Positions 1-5,447 of a DNA stretch of 6,712 nucleotides are shown piece by piece. The DNA lies in the NCBI GenBank assembly GCA_016711605.1, contig JADJSS010000051.1, positions 1 through 6,712 of the forward strand, written 5' to 3'. The notes below the pieces were generated by a model. That model was not told where the DNA came from. It ran no database searches and saw only the letters and a program-made list of their open reading frames with translations. Within the stretch, counting starts at the first letter, position 1. Each line of letters starts with the position of its first letter. The DNA comes from Saprospirales bacterium. Its GTDB lineage: Bacteria; Bacteroidota; Bacteroidia; Chitinophagales; JADIYW01. Both the position numbers and the translations under genes were made by a program.

Positions 1-23
1 ACCACCAGCGCCAATTTTCAACC
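1..23. repeat. Right half of an upstream palindrome (truncated by window edge)
   Basis: The first bases (ACCACCAGCGCC ... AACC) sit directly before GTTGGCTG, exactly where the right arms of the two complete palindromes downstream sit (659-683 and 1318-1341). The spacing and the CCACCAxCGCCAA core agree, but the sequence between the core and GTTGGCTG differs (TTTTCAACC here, GCCGTGATC at 675-683). It is therefore best read as the 3' arm of a related but distinct palindrome whose left arm lies outside the window. Confidence 0.5.
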
Positions 24-197
24 GTTGGCTGTCATGGTTGGACTTTTACACAAAATCAATCTTACTAAAATTACGATGGTCTTTGACGATTTGTTGACAG
101 AAATTTCGAGTTCGCTTCTTTCCTATTTTACTGTATAGTCTGTTTGTCAAAAATTCGAGAAATTATTGCGAAACAATGTCGATGGAATTTTGGCAAG

Positions 198-303
198 TGC
201 TTTTTTATTTTTCAAACTGTTACAAAAAATCTTAACGGTTTCGAAATCGTTCGATTTTTTGGTAAAATGCTTTTTACTTATAAAACTGTTACAAAAAATC
301 TTA
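198..303. repeat. Internal imperfect direct repeat, 69-base period (also at about 858-964)
   Basis: Within the 660-base unit the segment AACTGTTACAAAAAATCTTA occurs at 215-234 and again at 284-303, each preceded by a GTGC/ATGC-T-rich stretch and followed by a GAAAT segment. The offset is 69 bases, a multiple of three, so the frame across it repeats a TVTKNL peptide; this may be coincidental. Copy B has the same pair at about 876-894 and 946-964. Between the two halves lies a short perfect hairpin, AAATCG-TT-CGATTT (244-257), followed by T residues. Confidence 0.7.
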
Positions 304-447
304 TCGGACAGAAATTGTGCAAATAATTACGGTTGAAACATTTCATTTTCGGTGAAAATCAGAATTTTTTTGTTCGTAGTTTTCATCAGCAAAATTCAAA
401 ATGAATACAAATGCGATTATTTTCCTTTAAATGAAATTATTTTGACA

Positions 448-513
448 ATGAAAACATCAATAAATATTAACAGTTTGATTGACGAAATTGTAAATGAGAA
501 AATATTCGACTAA
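448..513 (+). CDS. Possible micro-ORF of 21 codons in repeat copy A
   Basis: ATG at 448 opens a 21-codon frame starting MKTSININSL and ending ..NEKIFD before TAA. The same frame is open upstream without ATG to about 337. It is the only ATG-started frame of note whose N-terminal 19 codons are identical in both repeat copies. The stop differs: copy A has GAC-TAA, whereas copy B reads on for two codons. No homologue is recognised and no ribosome binding site is evident. It could equally be the remnant of a longer gene or chance. Confidence 0.18.
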   Translation: MKTSININSLIDEIVNEKIFD

Positions 514-553
514 ATATAAATGATCAACTAGACAGCATTTTAACAACCACGAA

Positions 554-691
554 CAGCCAACAGCGGTTTGGCAATAGTGGCAAATAAATTTGGATATTAA
601 AAGTAAGTTGAGTACATTTAAAATATAAAAAAATCAAAACGGATTGGTGCAGTGCATGTTGCCACCATCGCCAAGCCGTGATCGTTGGCTG
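554..691. repeat. Long imperfect palindrome H1 (attC-like junction between copies A and B)
   Basis: The left arm 554-583 (CAGCCAAC-AG-CGGTTTGGCAATAGTGGCAA) pairs with the right arm 659-691 (TTGCCACCATCGCCAAGCCG-TGATC-GTTGGCTG). The arms match apart from a few differences that are transitions or G:T-compatible, plus an asymmetric internal bulge (AG versus TGATC) between the outer octamer and the inner stem. The loop is about 75 bases and AT-rich. This layout (outer core with GTT/AAC, asymmetric bulge, inner stem, long loop) resembles the folded attC sites of integron cassettes. The core GTTGGCT departs from canonical GTTRRRY at one position. It could alternatively be a structural repeat or transcription terminator. 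Confidence 0.75.
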
Positions 692-1341
692 TCATGGTTG
701 GACTTTTACATAAAATCAATCTTACTTAAATTACGATGGTCTTTGACGATTCGTTGACAGAAATTTCGAATTCGCTTCTTTCCTATTTTACTCTATAGTA
801 TGTTCGTTAAAAATTCGTGAAATTATCGCGAAACAATGTCGATGGAATTTTGGTAAGTGCTTTTTTACTTTTCAGACTGTTACAAAAAATCTTAACGGTT
901 TCGAAATCGTTCGATTTTTTTGGTAAAATGCTTTTTACTTATAAAACTGTTACAAAAAATCTTATCGGACAGAAATTGTGCAAATAATTACGGTTGAAAC
1001 ATTTCATTTTCGGTGAAAATCAGAATTTTTGTTCGTAGTTTTCATCAGCAAAATTCAAAATGAATACAAATGCGATTATTTTCCTTTAAATGAAATTATT
1101 TTGACAATGAAAACATCAATAAATATTAACAGTTTGATTGACGAAATTGTAAATGAGAAAATATTCGGCAAAATATAAATGATCAACAAGACAGCATTTT
1201 AACAACCACGAACAGCCAACAGCGGTTTGGCAATAGTGGCAAATAAATTTGGATAATAAAAGTAAGTTGAGTACATTTAAAATATAAAAAAATCAAAACG
1301 GATTGGTGCTGTGCATGTTGCCACCATCGCCAAGCGTGATC
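684..1341. repeat. Tandem repeat unit, copy B (658 bases)
   Basis: Second copy of the unit at 24-683. Differences from copy A are uneven: about 13 of 18 substitutions fall in the first 200 bases. From about 215 to 505 in copy A coordinates the two copies differ only by length changes in two T-runs. An extra T near 920 creates a stop in the frame that is open in copy A at 144-326. Like copy A it begins GTTGGCTG (684-691), reaches CAGCCAAC at 1213-1220 and closes with the same palindrome, after which the DNA diverges at GTTAGCAC (1342). Tandem duplication of a whole unit, including its terminal palindrome, is the simplest explanation. Confidence 0.9.
1107..1178 (+). CDS. Possible micro-ORF of 23 codons in repeat copy B
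   Basis: Counterpart of the 448-513 frame. It begins with the same MKTSININSL and ends ..NEKIFGKI before TAA at 1176. Two base changes relative to copy A (GAC to GGC, TAA to AAA) move the stop by two codons. Nothing in the sequence shows that it is translated; perfect conservation may simply reflect a recent duplication. Confidence 0.18.
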   Translation: MKTSININSLIDEIVNEKIFGKI

Positions 1342-1349
1342 GTTAGCAC
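1213..1349. repeat. Long imperfect palindrome H2 (junction between copy B and the helicase unit)
   Basis: The left arm 1213-1242 is identical to that of H1. The right arm 1318-1341 matches H1 except for one lost C (GCCAAGCGTGATC). The outer octamers do not pair: the left is CAGCCAAC, the right is GTTAGCAC (1342-1349). GTTAGCAC instead pairs perfectly with GTGCTAAC at 6590-6597, the end of the next unit. The junction is therefore a hybrid of copy B's palindrome and the start of the following unit. Confidence 0.75.
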
Positions 1350-1500
1350 TCACCCTAAAAGACCGACAACAAACGAACTGAAGATGACTGACAAAATGCC
1401 AACGCTTCGTAAAATTAAAAGAGGTGCAAGCCAACACACAAGCCAACGCTTTTGCAGCACATTTAATTTTACCCAACCGCACCTAATACAACGATCATAA
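1350..1500 (+). other. Non-coding leader upstream of the helicase gene
   Basis: About 150 bases between the unit boundary and the ATG at 1501. It contains three related copies of a GCCAAC-centred motif: TGCCAACGCTT at 1397-1407, AAGCCAAC at 1428-1435, and AAGCCAACGCTTTTGC from 1440. There is also an inverted pair AGGTGC (1422-1427) / GCACCT (1479-1484). A frame of 65 codons crosses this DNA on the + strand but starts inside the preceding palindrome and looks non-protein. I see no convincing Bacteroidota promoter (-33 TTTG with TAnnTTTG) and no Shine-Dalgarno before the ATG. Confidence 0.5.
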
Positions 1501-2028
1501 ATGACAGTTTTTAAAGCAGGATATTATATAGATGAATTCAATAAGCAACTTGAAAAAATAGTTGACAAGACGATTCTGTCAAGTTTTTATGAAAATAAAT
1601 TATTTTTTGAAATCTCAAATTTACCTGAATACATAAATGATGACAATATAAATCCTCTTTTAAAAGTGGCTTGGAATATTATATCGAGAGGTGAGCCAAC
1701 TAGAGCATCATTAAGAGTTTCCGAAAATTTATTAAAAGTGCATTTGGAGGAGTCATTTCTAGGAGTGAATTCAAATAAACCTGAAATACAATTTGCAATT
1801 GATGAAAATTTCTTCACTGACATTGAACAAGATTTATTAATAGACCTTATTCGAAATATCAATAAGTACAATGAGAGCAAAATAGCAACGGATTTTGGTA
1901 GTAAATACCTGAAGATATACAGAATTCTTATCGAACTTATTGCTTCTGCTCAAATTCAAAGAGCGATATTGCTTTTGGTCATTTCAGAACCACCACAAGT
2001 TCGGATTACTTCCAACAGGTGGAGGTAA
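1501..2028 (+). CDS. Helicase N-terminal fragment
   Basis: ATG at 1501 opens a frame starting MTVFKAGYYI. Residues 1 to about 157 form a charged, mostly helical-looking region that I do not recognise; it precedes the helicase core and is longer than the start of ordinary RecQ, which begins close to its FGxxxFR motif. The frame should change around 1973: with one extra T in the T4 run the text would read AILLFGHFR. Instead it runs out of frame for about 18 codons (from LLVISEPPQ) and stops at 2026-2028. The ATG is the first after the leader and is preceded by an in-frame TAA (1498-1500), so the start is well supported. Confidence 0.7.
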   Translation: MTVFKAGYYIDEFNKQLEKIVDKTILSSFYENKLFFEISNLPEYINDDNINPLLKVAWNIISRGEPTRASLRVSENLLKVHLEESFLGVNSNKPEIQFAIDENFFTDIEQDLLIDLIRNINKYNESKIATDFGSKYLKIYRILIELIASAQIQRAILLLVISEPPQVRITSNRWR

Positions 2029-2290
2029 ATCACTTACATATCAAATTTGTTCTTTGCTTCACCCTGGCGTAACGGTTGTAGTTGACCCTATTAATTCATT
2101 AATGAAAGACCAATTTGATAAATTAATTGACAATGGTATCACCAAAGCAAATTTTATTAACTCTTTCAATACAAAAGATGAACGAGAAAAAAATATTGAA
2201 GAATTAACTGAAAGTAAATATCTAATTCTTTTGGTTTCGCCAGAACGATTTCAAATTGAAAAAATTCCGTCTTTCATTGGGAAGTTGTAG
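1997..2290 (+). CDS. Helicase fragment with Walker A motif
   Basis: From about 1997 the second frame reads KFGLLPTGGGKSLTYQICSLL, the Walker A (motif I) of RecQ helicases, with the Lys-Ser pair that binds ATP phosphate. VVVDPINSLMKDQ (motif Ia, usually ..SPLxSLMxDQ) and LILLVSPERFQ follow. The frame closes at TAG 2288-2290, in the middle of what should continue to the DEAH box. The same frame is open upstream to 1940, but those codons do not read as helicase; FGHFR lies in another frame at 1974-1988, only three codons or so away instead of about 18. Confidence 0.7.
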   Translation, partial: KFGLLPTGGGKSLTYQICSLLHPGVTVVVDPINSLMKDQFDKLIDNGITKANFINSFNTKDEREKNIEELTESKYLILLVSPERFQIEKIPSFIGKL

Positions 2291-2631
2291 TAATAACAAT
2301 GTCTATTACAGTTACGCAGTAATAGACGAAGCTCATTGCGTTTCGGAATAGGGGTCATGACTTTAGGCATACATATTTAAAACTTGCACAAAATTTAAAA
2401 AGGTTTTGCAAACCTAAATCAAATTCTTTGACTCTTTTTGGACTTACAGCAACAGCTTCTTTTGATGTATTAGCTGATGTTCAAAGAGAATTAGAAATGC
2501 CAGAAAATGCAATTATAAGTTTGCTGGCAGAGGCAATAGACAGGAAAGAACTTAATTTTGAAATTCTTAAATTAGATACAGAAGTAGCTGACAATTTAGA
2601 ATATTGGCAACGAGAAAAAAATAATAGGTGA
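2283..2631 (+). CDS. Helicase fragment with DEAH box and motif III (two frames)
   Basis: Positions 2283-2348 read ..NNNVYYSYAVIDEAHCVSE, the Walker B/DEAH motif. TAG at 2349 falls where tryptophan of the usual SEWGHDFR is expected; removing one A from TAGGGGT restores TGG-GGT and joins the next frame. That frame (2353-2631) continues GHDFRHTYLKLAQNL, LFGLTATASFDV (motif III) and a 60-residue linker to a stop at 2629-2631. At the A-run 2615-2622 the sensible text again shifts frame, to IIGESKYPLIKRTIEAL, which remains open until 2746. Confidence 0.65.
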
Positions 2632-2702
2632 ATCCAAATACCCATTAATAAAAAGAACGATTGAAGCTTTGCCCTCTAAAATCAAACAACTAGAAACAAG
2701 TT

Positions 2703-3473
2703 ATGGTTACTTCAATCCTAACCCCAATTTTTCAGAAAACAGGTAATGAGTTTTCAAATGCCGGTTTAATATTTTGCCCAACTAAATCAAATAAGTTAAA
2801 AAATGGTGTTTTATCATTAAGTGACTTCCTAAGAAAAGACGAAAACTTAAAAATAGGAACATTCTTTGGCGGTGGTAGCGATGATACGATAAAAGATAAT
2901 AGAATTGAAAACGAAGCAGACCTATCCTATCAAAACCAAGAGGATTTTATAAAAAACAAGAAAAATTTAATGATTGCCACTAAGGCATTTGGTATGGGAA
3001 TAGACAAGCCAAACATTAGATTTTCAATGCACTATTCATTTCCAAATTCAGTAGAAAGTTTTTATCAAGAAGCAGGTCGGGCAGGCAGAGATGGCAACCC
3101 ATCTATTTGTACAATAATTTATCATCCTAAAGACATAGAAACTAATTATGACTTTTATAGGAATGCATTTAAAGGAATTGACAGGGAAATTGAAATAATT
3201 GATGAATTACTTAACGAAGTAAAATATGAGGACAATTTTTATTTAAATGTTTTAAAACGCCAAATACAAGATAAATATCCAGAAGTTCATTATGTTAATT
3301 TGTGGAAAGATAGGTATATATACATAAACGGTCCTTGGAGAGAAAATTTAAATGAAAGAATCGCAATTGGTAATATAGACCTCGAAAGAAATCTAAAAAG
3401 TTATGATGATTCCATTAAAAATTTTGACAAAACCAAAGCCAATGAAATACTTGATTATGCAAAAACATTCTGA
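2703..3473 (+). CDS. Helicase fragment, RecA-like domain 2
   Basis: The real coding text in this frame starts near 2742 (GNEFSNAGLIFCPTK, motif IV). It then gives IATKAFGMGIDKPNIRF (residues 91-107, motif V) and SFYQEAGRAGRDG (119-131, motif VI with its arginine finger region). These are close to textbook RecQ. After motif VI there is no Cys4 zinc module; instead a region with DRYIYINGP..IAIGNIDL, possibly a winged-helix-like segment. The ATG/leading residues before 2742 are out of frame with the upstream coding text, which reads in another frame to 2746. The frame stops at TGA 3471-3473, after which KKESPSGDYLSWLKQNLQ continues in a different frame. Confidence 0.75.
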   Translation: MVTSILTPIFQKTGNEFSNAGLIFCPTKSNKLKNGVLSLSDFLRKDENLKIGTFFGGGSDDTIKDNRIENEADLSYQNQEDFIKNKKNLMIATKAFGMGIDKPNIRFSMHYSFPNSVESFYQEAGRAGRDGNPSICTIIYHPKDIETNYDFYRNAFKGIDREIEIIDELLNEVKYEDNFYLNVLKRQIQDKYPEVHYVNLWKDRYIYINGPWRENLNERIAIGNIDLERNLKSYDDSIKNFDKTKANEILDYAKTF

Positions 3474-3504
3474 AAAAGGAATCACCTAGCGGTGATTATC
3501 TTTC

Positions 3505-4578
3505 TTGGTTAAAACAAAATCTACAGATGGCATAAAAACACTTATTGAAAGTCAAAGAAGTAATAATTATACATTGAAAATAGGCTTTACTAACGACACC
3601 ATTACTAAAATCACTGAAGTGATAAAAAGTATTGGTTACGATGACTTTGAAGAAGTTATTGTTAGAGCCGCATACAATTTTAGTTCCAACGAATTTGACT
3701 TTATTGAAAATCTAAATTATCAGTATGGAAAATTTACAAGTTTCCAACGGTCACTTTCCTTAAATCCTGACACTGTTAATTATCTTGAAACAAACTACAA
3801 TAAAATTAGAAACTCATCAGATACTCAAAGAGCTATATATAGAATGTCTATTGTTGGAATTATTGATGATTATGTTATAGACTACGTGGGAAGTTTTATT
3901 GAAGTTAGGTTTAAAGCAAAATCTGAATCGGAGTACTTGAATAATTTCAAAACCTACCTAAAAAGGTATTTGGGAAATCAATCAACAGATATTTGGATAA
4001 AAAAAGTATCTAATAATGTTGAAACCTCTATTTTAAAAAAGGTTTTATACACCTTAATTTCTTTCATAGAAGATGAAATCTCAGACAAGAGAAAAAGGTC
4101 AATTGATTATATGCAACAACTTTGTGAATTAGGTTTTGAACAAGGAGAAAAAGTATTTCGCGAGAATATTATTTACTATTTCACATCAAAGTATGCACGT
4201 GTTGATTATCTACCAAAGGATACTGATAGCGGTAGATTTGAGAGTGTTGCTATTGTTAAGAAATATTTGGAATATATATCAAAACCACCTGATGGCTTAG
4301 GAGGAGAAATTGATAATGCCAAACATTTGAGAGGTGCTTGTGCTAATTTAAGAATTACAATGACAAAAGAAAATGCAAGCATTGATCTTTTAACTGCTTA
4401 CAGTTTATTTGCTTTAGAAGCAAAAGAAAGTGACAACTTAACTTCAGCCCTTGAAAGACCTTTAGTAAGTCAAGCTATTGAATTGTATAGAAAAGGCTTT
4501 AGAGGTTTAATGCGAAATGAAAATGAAAGCTGGCAAAGTATAAAGGATTTACTAAAAATATTCAACGAAAAATATTAG
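3505..4578 (+). CDS. Helicase C-terminal fragment (long intact frame)
   Basis: From about 3526 (DGIKTLIESQRSNNYTLKIGF) to TAG 4576-4578 this 350-residue stretch is open without disturbance. It is rich in Lys, Asn, Ile and predicted-helical segments; I recognise no domain. The apparent TTG start at 3505 is an artefact of the frame change near 3525, since the upstream frame reads ..DYLSWLKQNLQ into it. In an intact gene it would be the C-terminal third of the helicase, perhaps a partner- or nucleic-acid-binding region. With one more A in the A5 run at 4568-4572 the protein would read on through 4579-4685 into the coiled-coil frame, so the true C-terminus is uncertain. Confidence 0.6.
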   Translation: MVKTKSTDGIKTLIESQRSNNYTLKIGFTNDTITKITEVIKSIGYDDFEEVIVRAAYNFSSNEFDFIENLNYQYGKFTSFQRSLSLNPDTVNYLETNYNKIRNSSDTQRAIYRMSIVGIIDDYVIDYVGSFIEVRFKAKSESEYLNNFKTYLKRYLGNQSTDIWIKKVSNNVETSILKKVLYTLISFIEDEISDKRKRSIDYMQQLCELGFEQGEKVFRENIIYYFTSKYARVDYLPKDTDSGRFESVAIVKKYLEYISKPPDGLGGEIDNAKHLRGACANLRITMTKENASIDLLTAYSLFALEAKESDNLTSALERPLVSQAIELYRKGFRGLMRNENESWQSIKDLLKIFNEKY

Positions 4579-4685
4579 ATATAAATCCCGTAATAAAACC
4601 GTTAATTAGTCCTTTAACAAATGAATTACTAATTAATAGAAACAACTTTTCGCTTAAACCAATTTTTAAACAAAGTTTCTTAAAT
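4579..4685 (+). other. Open in-frame stretch joining helicase end to coiled-coil gene
   Basis: The frame of the coiled-coil gene is open upstream of its ATG back to about 4524. From 4572 it reads ILDINPVIKPLISPLTNELL and continues to ..SFLN before the methionine at 4686. Forty codons without a stop in AT-rich DNA is unusual by chance, and the text looks protein-like. Either the helicase originally extended into it (a one-base change in GAAAAAT at 4567-4573 would do this), or the coiled-coil protein starts at a non-ATG codon. Confidence 0.4.
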
Positions 4686-5447
4686 ATGGAAGAATCAATA
4701 AAAATACAAGAAGAATTTGAAAATTTAATTGAGCAACTTGAAAGACTCAAGAACATCAATGAATTGACTTCTGCAAACACAGAAAGTTCTAAAAGAGTAA
4801 TAGAACAAATTGGCTCATTTGTAAATTCAATGAATCAATACAAGGAAACACTGGATGAGAATTCAGCAGAGCAGTCGTTAAAAATTCAAAATCTTATTGA
4901 TTCACTAAACGAATCGCTAAATGCAGTTGTAAATCAAAAAAATATAGTTTCAGAAAGTGTTGAAATTTCGTTCTTGGGACTTCAAAAAACAACTGTACAA
5001 TTATTAGAATCTCACAAAACTGAGTTAAATGACATATCAGATAAAACCTTTAAATTTATAGAAAACAGAACTAAAGAATTATCGAAAATTTTAAAAGACT
5101 CACTTGAATTACATGAAAAACAGCTAAAAGATCTTAAAAGTGATACCAAAATAAGTATTAATTCACTAACAGAAAATGTTTCCAATAAGGTTGCATTAAA
5201 TCAAAAATCTATTGAAGATTTTAAAACAACTTTATTGGCTAAAATAGAAAATACTGAAAATAATTTAATTGAAACTTCAGCAAAACAAATTACTACGCTG
5301 ACAAGTATGATCGATGAAAACAAATCTAATTTTATAGAGAAATTTAAAACACAAGACAAAGAGATTAAAACTTTAAAGACATTACTATTCATAATTTGTG
5401 GACTAATTGTTATCGGAACAGTTGCGACAATTTTTGTGTTGAAATGA
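4686..5447 (+). CDS. Coiled-coil protein with C-terminal transmembrane anchor
   Basis: 253 residues from ATG 4686. Residues 1 to about 225 are almost entirely polar, rich in Glu, Lys, Asn, Ser, with regularly spaced Leu/Ile/Val (for example NLIEQLERLKNINEL, LSKILKDSLELHEKQLKDL), as expected for a long parallel coiled coil. Residues 232-252 (TLLFIICGLIVIGTVATIFVL) form one hydrophobic helix ending in a single Lys, so the protein should be tail-anchored in the inner membrane with the coil in the cytoplasm. There is no signal peptide or Cys motif. Its stop overlaps the start of the next gene (ATGA at 5444-5447), implying translational coupling. No family is recognised; a structural or sensor role next to the helicase is inference. 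Unlike the helicase, it has no frame disruption. Confidence 0.85.
   Translation: MEESIKIQEEFENLIEQLERLKNINELTSANTESSKRVIEQIGSFVNSMNQYKETLDENSAEQSLKIQNLIDSLNESLNAVVNQKNIVSESVEISFLGLQKTTVQLLESHKTELNDISDKTFKFIENRTKELSKILKDSLELHEKQLKDLKSDTKISINSLTENVSNKVALNQKSIEDFKTTLLAKIENTENNLIETSAKQITTLTSMIDENKSNFIEKFKTQDKEIKTLKTLLFIICGLIVIGTVATIFVLK

Larger units (their letters stand above)
24..683. repeat. Tandem repeat unit, copy A (660 bases, cassette-like, no clear gene)
   Basis: This unit is repeated directly at 684-1341. By eye I count about 18 substitutions and three small indels (one T gained in a T-run near 260, two T lost near 366-371, one C lost in the final palindrome arm), or roughly 97% identity. 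The unit opens with GTTGGCTG (24-31), has the complement CAGCCAAC at 554-561 and ends with a long imperfect palindrome. It contains no long open frame. The 60-codon frame at 144-326 needs a TTG start and is broken in copy B. It does contain an internal 69-base-period repeat and one short frame kept in both copies (448-513). The cargo may be a decayed gene, a non-coding RNA or a regulatory segment; the sequence does not decide. Confidence 0.9.
1501..4578 (+). pseudogene. RecQ-like superfamily 2 DNA helicase, broken by multiple frame disruptions
   Basis: Read across three frames this is one RecQ-family ATP-dependent DNA helicase of roughly 1,000 residues or more. In order: an unrecognised N-terminal region of about 155 residues; FGHFR (about 1974-1988); Walker A LLPTGGGKSLTYQ (about 2006-2044); LVSPERF (about 2231-2251); Walker B VIDEAHCVSE (2319-2348); GHDFR and LFGLTATAS (2353 to about 2460); GLIFCPTK; IATKAFGMGIDKPNIRF; FYQEAGRAGRDG; and a 350-residue C-terminal region. 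Frame changes occur near 1973-1976, 1989-1997 (with loss of about 14 codons, including the Q-motif glutamine), 2285, 2349-2352 (TAGG where Trp is expected), 2615-2622 (A-run), 2738-2744, 3470 and 3525. The cysteine zinc subdomain of classical RecQ is not seen. Motifs are unmutated, so decay is recent, or the indels are sequencing errors. Such helicases unwind DNA 3' to 5'; a role in defence is inference. Confidence 0.85.

Noticed and set aside
94..139. TTGACA (94-99) with TATAGT (134-139) as a promoter
   Set aside because: The gap of 34 bases is about twice the usual 17, and Bacteroidota promoters use a different consensus, which is not found at proper spacing here.
144..326. 60-codon + strand frame in repeat copy A
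   Set aside because: It needs a TTG start, its amino-acid text is low complexity with an internal repeat caused by the 69-base DNA repeat, and an extra T in copy B breaks the equivalent frame, so coding is not conserved.
24..1341. CRISPR array or insertion sequence as an explanation for the repeats
   Set aside because: Repeat units are about 660 bases with no short regular spacers, and there is no transposase frame or target-site duplication; the only terminal complementarity is the octamer pair.
1183..1482. 99-codon frame on the - strand
   Set aside because: It runs straight through palindrome H2 and the leader, is rich in Cys, Trp and Phe, and looks like the translation of structured non-coding DNA.
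1303..1500. 65-codon + strand frame ending just before the helicase ATG
   Set aside because: It starts within the palindrome loop and crosses a unit boundary; the text is Pro/Thr/Ser-rich without any recognisable pattern.
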